In this document: in pieces, positions 10,521 to 21,599 of the stretch
How positions within the stretch are numbered: the first letter of the stretch is position 1
Layout: each line of letters opens with the position of its first letter
Assembly (NCBI GenBank): GCA_014529385.2
Contig: CM043950.1
Span: 66,978,935-67,042,934 of the forward strand
Direction of reading: 5' to 3'
Source: Adiantum capillus-veneris
Taxonomy: Eukaryota > Streptophyta > Polypodiopsida > Polypodiales > Pteridaceae
Length of the DNA stretch: 64,000 nt
The notes under the pieces: model-generated
Databases searched by the model: none
What the model was told of the DNA's origin: nothing
The model's input: only the letters and a program-made list of their open reading frames with translations
Position numbers and translations under genes: made by a program

Positions 10521-13172
10521 TGAGGCGGTCCGAGGCGGGCAACAAGAGAGGCGACCTCTAAACACCCCTCAAGGCTCCCGTGCTGCTCAATTGGGGCTGG
10601 GGCAACCACAAGCACAACACAACAACAAACCCACAGCCAAACCCAAACAAGATAGGGGCACCACCTAGTTATGGTATGCGAACTAGGATGCAAGAGAGAT
10701 TTTGGCACAACCAAGAAGATGCACCACACAACACACACAAACAACCTCACACCAAGACACACACAAACTGGACCAGAGAGAGCTAGAGCAAAGGGAAGAG
10801 AGAGAGAAAAGGATCTTGCGTAATACCTTATTTGTGACTTGCAAATGGAGATGGTTCGTTATGATGCTATCATAGAACTTGTATAAACTCACTCAATGCT
10901 TAGTGATTGCTAAAACATTGCCAAAACACACACACACACTGTCTTAGGGTGTGGGAGACCTCTCACCACAATACCCTCTTACAATGGACACAAAACTGGC
11001 AATGAAAAACACACTAAAACACTTTCTAAAATCAAGATCAACCGATAAAAACTCAAATACACAAGTCACCTTGAATTCACCAAACCGTATTGCACAAATG
11101 GAAGGACGAAGATTTGAACGTCGAATCACGCCTTTGATGCACCAAACCTCAATTTATTGATGATGAAGGAGCATATATAATAGTGGTTTTGAGGTTTGTG
11201 GAACTCATGCTCTCTCACTTGCAATGTGTAGCTTGAAGGCTTCTCTCACACCAAGAGTGAAGCTCACAAGTGGTTGCTACACCTAAGTCTCTCCTCACGC
11301 ATAGAGTGTTGGGGTGCTATGTGAGATGTTGGAGGTTGTTTTACAAGAAGGAGAGGGGTCTATTTATAGGTTGGAGACCCCTCATAAAGATTATTGGAAA
11401 TCCTAATTTACAAGCTAACAAATCAGGATTATGATTTTTTTGAGTATCAAAACATTGCGGGCCTTCTTTGTCTGCTTGAGTCATGGGTGTGGGCTCAAAA
11501 GAGAGCATTATTGATGGTAGATAAGGTGAAAGTAAGGAAGGAGAGAGAAAGAGAGAGAGAGAGTGTGTTACTATACACATGTCTTGAGGTGAGGTGTCTT
11601 TTATGGTTAGGTCAATGCTATTTTGTGTTAGTATGTTAGTCGTTAGTAATCACTAGAAAGTTAATGTTACATTTACAATGGGTAGAGTGAGTTGGTTTGA
11701 TGAAGGAAGAGGGGTGAATTAAAAGAGAATCATTGAGATGGTGAAGCTTTGAAGAAGCTTGAACTCACCCTTGTGTAGATTGTGGAAAAAATGACCGCTG
11801 GTCTTCTTCTTCTTCTTCGCTTCTTTACGCCGCCGCCACGGTTGACCACCATGATGAAAAGAGGATTTGTTGATGAAAAATCCTCAATTTACAGAAGTTA
11901 TCATGGTTAAGATGCTGAATTTTAGATATTTTTAGGAGAGGTAAATGAAATTGTAACATAGAAGCAATAGAGAGAGACATGGAGAGGGTGTATGTATGTA
12001 GAGGTTCATAAAAGAACTATAGGGATGAGAGAGAAGGGTAATGGTGAAGAGGGTGGGAGAAGCCATGGAAATTTCAGGTTTGAGTGAGGGAAGGAGAGGG
12101 AGGGATGTGTAAGAGTGAGTAGGTGTGTGGAAGGGTGAGAGAAGACTAAGGGCTACTTGTGAGAAAAGTGGGCAGACTGGGGTCCACTCAAAAAATCATA
12201 GCTCGCCGTTAGTAGCTCCAAAAATCATGAAAAAATTTGAGGTGATTATTCAAAGCGTGGGCTACATTTTCTCTTTTGACCACCGCTCCAAATTCGGAGT
12301 GGAGATAGGTGCCAAAATTCTCACCAAAAAGCCTGTTTTTATGCCTGCAAAAGTCTTTTAGTGGCCCCCTCCTTTGTTGAATTTGTACAATGCATCCAAG
12401 AGTGAGCCCCTCCTTTGTCATATTATAATACAAAGCATCCAAGTTGCCCCTTGACCCATGCATGTAGGAGGATTATTGGTGAAGAAAGAAATATATACAT
12501 GGTGGGACTAGTGTATGGACTATTCATGGACTTTAGCTCAATGAGCACATGGTGTTAGAATAATGAGTAATAATAATAATAAAAATATGGAGGAGTTATG
12601 GATATAGAAAGATATTGGAATCATATGATATGGTCCCTCCTTGAATTATTTTGGGTGAAAGAGGAAAAGGTATGCAAGTAAATAATATAATAAACGTAAC
12701 CAATGAGTAGAAATCAATTTTTTGTTTTCACGAGGGTGAGGGTGAAAATGTGGGAGTGATTTGTATAAAGGAAAAATATGAGGTTAGAGTATGTACATAT
12801 TGGCAAAAAATATAATTATGGTGTAAGAGGATGAAAGAAGGTGTACATAGGTTTAATAAAACACACACCTAAGTAGAAATATTTAAATAAAATACCAAAA
12901 TAATAATTAAAAATCTCTATATTTAGGCCATATATACAATGAAATATTTACACACAAAGAAGCCATAATATACTTTTATTTTTTTATTTTTTTGGCTCAA
13001 CTAGCCCAGTGACTAGCTAGCTGAGGGTTTTTAAGAAGATATGGAAAAAGCCCCCTAACTCACACACGCTTATGTACAGTGAAATGGTAGGGATAGCCAT
13101 AGCATTTGGGTGAATTTGGTAGGGTGGAGTAACTTACTATGGCAATTATGGAGAGCCGAAAAACGGCTATCA
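10521..13172. mobile_element. 2.65-kb insertion of unknown class in the Tat-like integrase
   Basis: The insert is bounded by CTGT on both sides (10517-10520 and 13173-13176; ACTGT if the terminal A is shared). Deleting it plus one copy of the duplication joins the two integrase halves in frame. It starts TG (TGAGGCGGTCC) and can be read as ending CA (GGCTATCA), which fits a solo LTR or an LTR-type element. The right end carries a hairpin (AGCCG-aaaaa-CGGCT, 13155-13169). A TATA-like CTATTTATAGG sits near 11350. No long coding frame, second LTR or clear terminal inverted repeat was seen. Other possibilities are a non-autonomous DNA element or LARD. Confidence 0.6.
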
Positions 13173-13176
13173 CTGT

Positions 13177-13678
13177 GTATAGAGTGTCAACACAGTTTAC
13201 ACCATATGAGCTTGTTTATGGAAAGGAAGCTCGCATGTCCATATAGGTGCAGTTGGATGCCTTAAAGTTGTTGTGCAAAATGCAAGGTACACATAATGAA
13301 AAGTTGTAGGAAATAATTCTTTCTCTAGAGTTGTTGCAAATGAATAGAGAGAAAGTCTGTGATTATTATCTTCAGCAAGCAGAGACAAGGATGGAGAAAA
13401 TGAATAAGAGGCTGCCAGAGAAAGGGATTAAAGAGGGAGATCTGGTGTTGAATTATGACTCTCGCTTGGACTTTACTTTTCAAAAGAAGCTGAGGGACAA
13501 ATGGTTGGGTCCATACAGAGTGAAGCATGTATTTTTTCATGGCACATATGAGTTTGAAAAATTATATAGTGAACGTTTTCACTATAGAATAAATGGGTAT
13601 ATATTGAAGAAATATTTTTCAAGGGACGTGGTTCCAGATGCAAATAGTCTCTTGGTTGAGCATAAATGCTCTACCTAG
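13177..13678 (+). pseudogene. Tat-like element 1 integrase, C-terminal part
   Basis: The frame resumes with VSTQFTPYELVYGKEAR, the conserved segment after the integrase core. It continues through a coiled, charged stretch to a GPY/F-like end (KLRDKWLGPYRVKHVF near 13480-13530). It ends at TAG 13676-13678, close to repeat A copy 2. TAG codons occur near 13243 and 13309. No chromodomain is present, which agrees with the non-chromovirus Tat assignment. Confidence 0.8.
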
Positions 13679-13692
13679 AGCGTGTGCAATGA

Positions 13693-13912
13693 TGATAGAC
13701 CGCTTTCGGCGTGTACAAAGTAGCATGTATATGCATGTTCATATGTACAAAAATATGTACATGCATTTGGGAACTTTGCAAAGTGGTTTCAAGTTTTAAA
13801 AAAGATGCAACATGTACACATTGTGAATAGTCAGGTTCACGTGCGAGCAATTGGACACATGTACATGCCTGGATAGGGTGGTGGGGCTTAGGATATGGCT
13901 CTTTGTGGCCTC
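13693..13912 (+). repeat. Repeat A copy 2; candidate 3' LTR portion of Tat-like element 1
   Basis: Direct repeat of 4559-4782, beginning TGATAGACCGCTTTC, fifteen bases past the integrase stop. It breaks off at 13912 where a fragment of a different Tat-like element begins. If it is an LTR it is truncated at its 3' end. The short gap to pol lacks an obvious purine tract. Confidence 0.55.
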
Positions 13913-14087
13913 CGAGAACAAAAATATGAGAAAACAAGATGAGCCAATTTTCTTCGAGTTTCCTAACCAAAAAACGTGGAGACAAAAGAGATATTAGATG
14001 AGACGAACTAAGAAACAAAAAAACAAAATTGAGAAACCAATGCCAAAGTTGATGACCAAAACACAATATCTCAATCTCGTTGAAGGA
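13913..14087 (+). pseudogene. Tat-like family 2 pol fragment, left half (interrupted)
   Basis: The frame reads EPIFFEFPNQKTWRQKRY and then PMPKLMTKTQYLNLVEG. This matches the segment upstream of RT in the outer element at 36765-36925 (FFDFPNQKPRRQKW, then PMPSVSSRTQFLMQID). It is cut at 14087 by chromovirus 2, with AAGGA (14083-14087) as the target copy, and continues in frame at 19885. Confidence 0.7.
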
Positions 14088-15024
14088 TGTAATAGGACTA
14101 ATTTTTGAATTCCTAAAAGTCGAAAAGAATGGAGTAGGGCATATCTTTTGTTTAGCATGATTGTTGAATAGTCTATTAAATAGAGCTTATATGAATGAGT
14201 TTGAGATATTAAGAGAGAACATATATTATAATACACTAGAGACGTATTTGATAAAGATTAATGAATAACAGATAGTCTGTCTATGAATAGTAAAATTGAG
14301 ATTTTTGTTAATATCAATGTTTTATATTTATGTGTTTTAGCTTAAAATGCATGGATAGGCTTAAAATAAGTTGAAAAAGTAGTGGAGACCCAAAAATAGA
14401 GGTTTTAAGAGTTGCGACCTAAAAGTTACGTTTTTAGCCAAACAGAGACGTTTTTTTGCAATTCTGTCCGCGCTGCCTTGTATACCAGACCTATTTCCGT
14501 CGTTTTGAGTACTTGGATCGCTTTTTTTTGAGTTCATTTATAAAAGTTATGATGAAAACAAACAGAAGGCAGCAGCAGTGTAGTATACACAGGGACAAGC
14601 AGACATACAACATCATACAGTTCTCCCTGCTATCAACCAAGAAGTGGATTTGTTTCTTCATAGTAGATTATTACAATTGAGATTATGAAGGTATACTCGG
14701 TGCGAAAATCGAGTTGATTGGACGCCTAAAAAGCGACTATTTTGAGAAGCCGCATGCTTTTTGAGGAAAAGAAGGATTAAAGAACGACGGATGGTGCGTT
14801 TGGGGATCATTCACAGATCTCCTCTTCTGCGAGTGCGAGTGCGAGTGAGACGCTGCATGCAAGCGGACTGAAGCTCGGGGGTGGTCGGGAGGTTCGAGCT
14901 CCGTACAACGGAGTGTGCCTATATTTTATTGCTCCTCTGTTGTATCAAAACTCTACAGAAATCCATCAATACAAATATCTCTTTATCTTTTGCAGCCTAT
15001 CTCTATTATTCGGTTCCTGTGACA
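14088..15024 (+). repeat. 5' LTR of chromovirus 2
   Basis: 937 bp, starting TGTAATAGG and ending CCTGTGACA. It matches 18927-19879 almost base for base. The 16-bp length difference is explained by two extra GCGAGT units and a 4-bp CTCT change in the 3' copy. The left flank AAGGA (14083-14087) matches the right flank AAGGA (19880-19884). A TATA box (TATAAAA, 14539-14545) is suitably placed for transcription start within the LTR. Confidence 0.95.
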
Positions 15025-15026
15025 AT

Positions 15027-15038
15027 TGGTATCAGAGC
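15027..15038 (+). promoter_or_regulatory. Primer binding site (initiator tRNA-Met type)
   Basis: TGGTATCAGAGC begins two bases after the 5' LTR. It is the standard plant retrotransposon primer site complementary to the 3' end of tRNA-Met, and marks the start of minus-strand synthesis. Confidence 0.92.
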
Positions 15039-15056
15039 AAGCGGTTGATTCTGGAC

Positions 15057-15600
15057 ATGGAAAGATACGAGAGGAGGATGAAGGAGCAAGAAGACCTGAT
15101 TCGGCAACTACGAGAAGATCTGGAACAAGCAAATCGGGAGCGTGCTGAGGCTCTGCGGGGCAAAGCAGCACGAGAGCGTGATATCTATGTGGACTTTGAT
15201 GGCCAACATGAAGGCGAAAACCATGCTACTCCACCAGTAAACATAATCATTGTGGCGGCGCTCGGGCACCTGGCGGTGATGATAGTGGTGATGGTGAGAA
15301 CGGTGGTGGTGGACGTAGAGGTCGTGCGAAAAAGAAACGATGACGATATGGAAGAAGCGACAACCAAATCATTCTTAACGAAGGCTAATTTTAAAGAGTT
15401 TGATGGCATAAGAAAGATATGTGAAGATTAGAAGCGTGGATTGAAGAACTCAAAGATTTGGATTATACTTTCAATATTGAGAACACGATCACCAGACTTT
15501 CGGATGCTCGAGCAAGGTGATCGATAAGACAATACTTACCACGATGACTCAATTGGAGACTTTTGGCGATGCGTACGATAAAGGTAAGTCATCTACCCCT
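15057..15600 (+). pseudogene. Chromovirus 2 gag remnant
   Basis: The start ATG at 15057 lies 18 bases past the primer site. The N terminus is a highly charged coiled coil (ERRMKEQEDLIRQLREDLEQ and on, to about residue 45). A Gly/Arg-rich stretch follows only after a frame change near 15245. Further on, LEAWIEELKDLDYTFNIE (15430-15480) is the start of a gag core. The rest of gag and the zinc knuckle cannot be found. Frameshifts and stops make it non-functional. Confidence 0.65.
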
Positions 15601-16086
15601 TCTTTGTCATGTTTTATGTCTTTGATACGTCTTTTGAAAGATTCTGTGATCAAATTTATGCGTAGAAGTTGAGATTTAAATTTCAATTTCTTAATTGATT
15701 TGGATAGTATTCATTGCTTCTTATTGTCTAAATTGATTGAGAAATTAAACTTGAAATTAAATTGAGAAGTTAAAAGACTTCTGGATTTAACCAGTGGTAA
15801 TAATAGTTTCACGAAAGAGTTAGCAGAAAATTTGTTTTTTTTTCTTTGAAGAGTCGAAAGCATAAAGATGATTTCTATAACATAAACATTGATATGCATG
15901 ATATTATCATTGGTATCAATTAGATGGTTGAAAATCATGTTTTGATTGATTGTTAAGAAATAAAAACATATCTTTAATCATTTGATGATGATAAGTCACA
16001 CTCTTCGTGGAAAGAAAGAGATTCTAAATCTAGTTTTGGCAATGGAATTGATAAGGTGACTTAGATAAGAGTGTGAGACGTTCCTT
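15601..16086 (+). other. Decayed gag/protease interval of chromovirus 2
   Basis: About 490 bp where protease should lie shows only an A/T-rich sequence with imperfect inverted repeats (around 15680-15770). There is a short readable patch (SHTLRGKKEILNLVLAMELI, near 15995-16055) of the kind found just before RT. I infer a deletion of most of gag and protease. Confidence 0.5.
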
Positions 16087-16936
16087 GTGTTTGCTAATGA
16101 GATTAAAGAAGAATCTGGGGATAAACAGAAAGAGACAAATCCAGAATTTGTAGAGGATCTCTCACATGAATTTAAGGATGTGTTTTCGGACGATCTTCCT
16201 GGTATACATCCGCCTAGAGCGGTAGACCATGCCATAGATCTATATCCAGGAGCAACATCTTATTCAAGGGCTCCATACAGGTTCAATATTGATGAGCTTA
16301 AAGAGCTCAAGATACAACTTGATGATCTTTTGAAAAAGGGTTTCATTAAACCTAGTGTATCTCCTTGGGGTAGTCTTGTGTTATTCCAAAAGAAAAAGGA
16401 TGGTACATATAGGTTATACATCGACTATAGGGGATTAAACAAACAGACCATTAAGACCAAATATCCTCTTCCTCACATAGATGAATTGCTTAGTCATTTG
16501 AGTGGTGCCACAATATTTTCAAAGGTGACCTACGTTCTGGCTACCATCAAATCCGCATCAAGGCTGAGGACATTCCAAAGACTGCTTTTCATACACGTTA
16601 TGGGCATATGAATTTACAGTTCTTGCTTTTGGTTTGACTAATGCACCAGAAACTTTCATGTGCTTAATGAATAATATTTTTCACCCGTATCTTGATGACT
16701 TCATTCTGGTATTCTTGGATGATATTTTTGTGTATTCTAAGAATGAAGAAGATCATGCATTGCACTTAAAGAAAACATTTGAGGTTTTGCGTGAACATAA
16801 ATTGTATGCCAAAGCAAGTAAGTGTTCTTTTGCAAAGGATCAGATTGTGTATTTGGGAAGAGTGATTTCTAAAGAGGGGATTCACATTGATCTTAACAAA
16901 GTTAAGACTATTGTGGAGTGGCCAACATCTAAGTGA
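16087..16936 (+). pseudogene. Chromovirus 2 reverse transcriptase
   Basis: Reads [18 protein letters not shown], then [36 protein letters not shown] and [21 protein letters not shown] frame change near 16530 disrupts the SKVDL/GYHQI region. Motifs resume with NAPETFMCLMN and catalytic FLDD at 16712-16723, then HLKKTFEVLREHKLYAKASK. It ends at a TGA at 16934-16936. Catalytic motif and order are typical of chromovirus RT. Confidence 0.9.
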
Positions 16937-16945
16937 TTAAGGGAT

Positions 16946-17476
16946 GTGAGAAGCTTTATGGATCTAGCACAATATGAGAGAGCACACATTAAAGATTTCT
17001 TTAAGATAGCAAGTCCTTTGACCGAATTGACCAAGAAAGACAAGGGTTTTGTGTGGATTTCTACCTGTGAGACTGCTTTTGTGACCTTGAAGGCTAAAAT
17101 AGCGGAAAATTGTGTTTTAAAAGTTCCTGAGATGGGCAAACCATTTGTTGTGTCATGTGACGCTAGTGGTGAACAATTAGGTTGTGTTTTGACACAAGAA
17201 GGAAGAGTGGTTGCATATGAGTCTAGGAAATTAAGACGACATGAATTGAACTATGCAACACATGATCTAGAATTGCTTGCTGTTGTTCATGCATTGAAAC
17301 ATTGGCGTCATCTTTTGCTTGGTGTCAAATTTGAATTGCGTATTGTTCATCAAAGTTTGAAGTATATTTTCACTCAGCCATTGTTAAACAACAGACAAAG
17401 GAGATGGATTGAATTGCTGGCTGAGTATGATTTTGATTTGAAGTATTTGTGTGGAAAAGAAAATAAGATACATTGA
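16946..17476 (+). pseudogene. Chromovirus 2 RNase H
   Basis: One frame of 176 codons covers the RT tail (FFKIASPLTELTKKDKGF) and RNase H: FVVSCDASGEQLGCVL with the first Asp, the ELNYATHDLELLAVVHALKH segment with Glu, then a Asp-to-His change at the usual TDH (IVHQSLKYIFTQ). It ends at 17476 with a Lys-Ile-His before TGA. Largely intact apart from the substituted residue. Confidence 0.88.
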
Positions 17477-18311
17477 GTCGTAGGCCCATGTTGAATTTGT
17501 TGACTGTTGTGCGGTCCAATTTGATTGATGAGATACATGCTGAAGTTGAAAATGATTCCTTTTATATGCCTATTTTGAAATTCTTGCGTATAAGGGAAAT
17601 CTGTATTATTATGACTGCTTGTGTATTTCTGCAAATTCTGCATGAGTGTCGTAATTTACCTTTTTTTGGTCATCATGGATTGAATAAGACATATATAAAA
17701 AGATTAAAAGTTTATTCTTTTGGCCGCGTATGAAATTGGATGTTAAGAATTATGTGCATGAGTGGTTTCAATGTCAACAAGATAAGATTGAACATAAGAG
17801 AATGGCTGGTGACCTTCAACCCTTAGACATTCCTTTACAGAAGTGGGAGTCTATATCCATGGACTTTATCATTAGACTTCCTACTACTCGTGGAGGGTAT
17901 GATTCGATCTTTGTGGTGGTAGATAGACTCACAAAACAAGCTCACTTCTTTCCTGTAAAAATAACTGATACTGCATTGACCACCATCGCATGCTTGTTTG
18001 TGAAAGAGATATTTCGTTTGTATGGCATGCCCAAGAGCATAGTGTCTGGCAGAGATTCTAAGTTCACTTCTCATTTCTGGAGAGCGACTTTTGACTCTAT
18101 AGGTACCCAGTTACGCATGTCTACTGCTTTCCATCCTCAAATAGATGGGAAAACGGAGAGAGTGAATCGTATTTTAGAAGATATGTTACGAATGTATGTC
18201 AATGAAAACCAATCTAATTGGAATGAATATTTGCCTTTGGTTGAATTTTCATACAACAGTTCATATCATTCATCTATTAGGATGACTCCGTTTGAGGCAA
18301 TGTATGGCTAG
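17473..18311 (+). pseudogene. Chromovirus 2 integrase zinc module and core
   Basis: The HHCC module spans 17640-17790 (HECRNLPFFGHHGLNKTY and then CQQDK, with the first Cys of CQQC context altered to FQCQQD). The core has MDFIIRLPTTRGGYDSIFVV (first Asp), SIVSGRDSKF near 18040-18062, where the usual SDRD reads SGRD, so the second catalytic Asp is lost or shifted, and DGKTERVNRILEDMLRMY with the Glu. A TAG at 18309-18311 interrupts the MYG-x-NCP motif. Confidence 0.88.
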
Positions 18312-18359
18312 AACTGTCCCACACTTATTAATTTTCTTGACTCGAGGAATAAGGTAGAA

Positions 18360-18947
18360 TTGTCATGTGAGATGCTTGAGAAAATGGATAGCGAGTTGGC
18401 CAAAATCAGGGGGAATATTAGAGTAGCTCAAAAGAGACATAAATTGTATTATGACAAGAAACATGGTGTTGTGGAGTATGAAACTAGTGATATGGTTTTC
18501 TTAAAGGTTATTCCTGAGAAGTCTCATTTGATTGTTGGAAAGGATAGAATATTGTCTCCACAATTTGCTGGGCAATTTAAAATTTTGAAGCACATTGGTT
18601 CATTAGCTTACAAATTGGAATTGCCTTCTCATGTTAAAGTGCATCCTGTATTCCATGTGAGTTTATTGAAAATGTATATTCCTAATGTGCATCATGTTTT
18701 ACAAGACAACTCTAAGTTGAAACATGACGGAACATTGACAGTAGAACCAGTCTTAGAGCTAGATAGGCCTGTTAAACATCTGAGAAATAGAGACATTGTG
18801 AAAGTTTTGGTTAAGTGGCAGAACTATCCAGTAGAGGATGCATCATGGGTTAATCTTAGTGTTTTGCAAAGAGAATTTTCCTCTCTTACCAGCTCTGAGG
18901 ACAAAGTTAATTTTGATAAGAGAGAATGTAATAGGACTAATTTTTGA
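18360..18947 (+). pseudogene. Chromovirus 2 integrase C terminus with chromodomain
   Basis: The GPY/F-type module reads LSPQFAGQFKILKHIG and VHPVFHVSLLK (about 18555-18670). The chromodomain core is VKVLVKWQNYPVEDASW (near 18797-18850). The frame runs past the LTR start at 18927 and stops within it at 18945-18947, a common arrangement. Presence of the chromodomain fixes the lineage. Confidence 0.9.
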
Positions 18948-19879
18948 ATTCCTAAAAGTCGAAAAGAATGGAGTAGGGCATATCTTTTGTTTAGCACGAT
19001 TGTTGAATAGTCTATTAAATAGAGCTTATATGAATGATTTTGAGATATTAAGAGAGAACATATATTATAATACACTAGAGAAGTATTTGATAAAGATTAA
19101 TGAATAACATATAGTCTGTCTATGAATAGTAAAATTGAGATTTTTGTTAATATCAATATTTTATATTTATGTGTTTTAGCTTAAAATGCATGGATAGGCT
19201 TAAAATAAGTTGAAAAAGTAGTGGAGACCCAAAAATAGAGGTTTTAAGAGTCGCGACCTAAAAGTTGCGTATTTAGCCAAACAGAGACGTTTTTTTGTAA
19301 TTCAGTCCGCGTTGCCTTGTATACCAGACCCATTCCCGTCGTTTTGAGTACTTGGATTGCTTTGTTCTGAGTTCGTTTATAAAAGTTATGATGAAAACAA
19401 ACAGAAGGCAGCAGCAGTGTAGTATACACAGCGACAAGCAGACATACAACATCATACAGTTCTCCCTGCTATCAACCAAGAAGTGGATTTGTTTCTTCAT
19501 AGTAGATTATTACAATTGAGATTATGAAGGTATACTCGGTGCGAAAATCGAGTTGATTGGACGCCTAAAAAGCGACTATTTTGAGAAGCCGCATGCTTTT
19601 TGAGGAAAAGAAGGATTAAAGAACAACGGATGGTGCGTTTGGGGATCATTCACAGATCTCCTCTTCTGCGAGTGCGAGTGCGAGTGCGAGTGCGAGTGAG
19701 ACGCTGCATGCAAGCGGACTGAAGCTCGGGGGTGGTCGGGAGGTTCGAGCTCCGTACAACGGAGTGCACCTATATTTTATTGCTCCTCTGTTGTATCAAA
19801 ACTCTACAAAAATCCATCAATACAAATATCTCTTTCTCTATCTTTTGCTGCCTATCTCTATTATTCGGTTCCTGTGACA
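18927..19879 (+). repeat. 3' LTR of chromovirus 2
   Basis: 953 bp, TG...CA, matching 14088-15024 with roughly 20-25 substitutions by eye. A short purine tract (GATAAGAGAGAA) precedes it. The right flank AAGGA (19880-19884) completes the 5-bp target duplication, so this element is structurally complete with both ends. Confidence 0.95.
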
Positions 19880-19884
19880 AAGGA

Positions 19885-20590
19885 GATGATTGTTTCCAAT
19901 ACAAAATCACTAGAAAACCCTTGAAGTTTACAAGTGTTTTCGTAAACTCAAAGAAACAAAGCAAAAAACAACTGAAAGACAAGACTAAAAAACCACCAAT
20001 AATGTCAAAAACTGAACGCAATAGTGAATACCAAAAGTTAAATGGACATTTAAGGAGATTTGGACTATAGAAATGGAAAGTGAGGGGGACTCTAGCTCAA
20101 ACAAATTCAATGCGCCATCTCATTACAAAAAATACACATTTCAAGGCCGACATATTGTGGTGGAGCACCCAATGCGAGAGCCTAAAGAATTGGAAACATC
20201 ATATGATGAGTTTGAAAGTGCAAAGAAGATTGATATATATGGAGGGAGTAGGAGAAGAAACAAGACCAACTTACATAACCATAGATCTCAGCAAGGAAGA
20301 TGAGCAATTGTTTAAGCTACCCTCAAACAATATAAAGATGCGTTTGCATGGTCGTACAAAGATATGAAAAAGGTAAATCCAAGCATTTGAAAACACACAA
20401 TACCCCACAAGAGAAATGCTAAGCCATGCCCACAACGTTCCCACACCTATGATGAAACATTTGCAAAACAAAAATCAAAGAAGAGATAGAAAAGCTAAAA
20501 GAGGTACAATTTATCTATGAGATTGAACACACAGAGTGGGTGTCACTAATTGCAGTGGTGCCCAAAAAGAATGGTAAATTATAAACCTTG
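19885..20590 (+). pseudogene. Tat-like family 2 pol fragment, right half
   Basis: Continues the frame left at 14087 (DDCFQYKI, parallel to HDCVKDKI in the outer element). Then comes APSHYKKYTFQGRHIVVEHP near 20110-20170, closely matching IPSHYKKYTLQDRKIIVEQP at 37585-37640, and the RT N-terminal region up to VPKKNGK near 20575. Several frame changes and stops occur. Similarity ends abruptly at about 20585, before the RT catalytic motifs. Confidence 0.75.
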
Positions 20591-20650
20591 TTCCATTTTC
20601 AAGGGCATTATTAAGAAATTAGAGCCTTTGATGTACATCTCCACTAGCAC

Positions 20651-20700
20651 TTGTGGGTGCCACTAGGGATTATAGTCCCTTCTAGGTTTAGCACCCACAA
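20651..20700. repeat. Strong imperfect hairpin
   Basis: Perfect 10-bp arms TTGTGGGTGC (20651-20660) and GCACCCACAA (20691-20700) enclose a second, inner near-palindrome (CTAGGGA...TCCCTTCTAG). It begins about 65 bp after the Tat fragment ends. It may be the terminus of a small non-autonomous DNA element; no partner end was found. Confidence 0.6.
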
Positions 20701-20704
20701 CCTT

Positions 20705-21220
20705 CTGGACTATAATCTCTTCTCGATTTAGCTGCTATTGGCTTGACATGATTGGAATAGTGGAAATGTAGGTTTGGAAACTCTACCCAAAAAGGGTTAT
20801 TAGTTATGATAAATACCTCATGATTGAATGTCTTAGTCCACCTAAAAAGGCACACAAGAGAGCTGTGGACATGCATTGACCTGCAATCAAAATATTATAA
20901 GCCATGTCAACATCTCTAAAGACAATAAGTAGTGGTTTTGTCTCTAATGTTGCCCATTTTCTACCCTAGTTAATGTTAATCCATTGTTTAAGAAACTCTG
21001 CAAGGGGGTGTAGCCTGGACAATAGACCTACTACATCCATGACTTCCAAATCAGATTCAAGTTTTCTCATTTGAGTTGTAGGGAAGGTATTGGAGGGCTT
21101 ACCTCTAGCAAGTGATGCTTGGCTATCCCCAATGTATCATCTTCTGCACCAAAAAGTTTGGGGAGGGGGGGGGAGGATATCAGGATCCCTATTTAAGTGG
21201 ACCTCAATAGTGCACGGATG
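20705..21220. other. Non-coding stretch, nothing recognised
   Basis: No domain or element boundary seen. A G-rich run (GGGGAGGGGGGGGGAGG, about 21160-21177) could form a quadruplex. Confidence 0.5.
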
Positions 21221-21596
21221 TGTGTTTGAATTGCATTGGGGGTTTTACTGCCCACCGGATTCTCTGTGCATGTTGCTACAAAGCCTACGTGAGCTCACGT
21301 TGGTCCACTTGGGTGATAAGATCTATATTGCACGAAGGTGTCAAAGCTATGTGTTGTAGAGAAGGATGAGGAGACGTTGCTACAAAGCCTACGTGAGCTT
21401 GTTGGTCCACTTGGGTGATAAGATCTATATTGCACCAAGGTGTGTTTGAATTGCTTTGGGGGTTTTACTGCCCACCGGACTCTCTGTGCATGCTGCTACA
21501 AAGCCTACGTGAGCTTGCTGGTCCACTTGGGTGATAAGATCGATATTGCACGAAGGTGTCAAAGCTATGTGTTGTAGAGAAGGATGAGGAGACGTC
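21221..21596. repeat. Complex tandem duplication, 220-bp period
   Basis: TGTGTTTGAATTGC starts at 21221 and again at 21441. A shorter module opening TGCTACAAAGCCTACGTGAG occurs three times, at 21274, 21378 and 21494. The second 220-bp copy is partial, ending near 21596. High similarity suggests recent unequal exchange. Confidence 0.85.
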
Positions 21597-21599
21597 TGA

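Noticed and set aside
10521-13172. Helitron or CACTA element
   Set aside because: The end hairpin recalls a Helitron but there is no CTRR end and a target duplication exists. The right end resembles a CACTA terminus when reversed, but the left end does not match it and the duplication is not 3 bp.
15027-15038. tRNA gene
   Set aside because: Only the 12-base primer-site complement is present; no cloverleaf around it. The same holds for 43129-43146.
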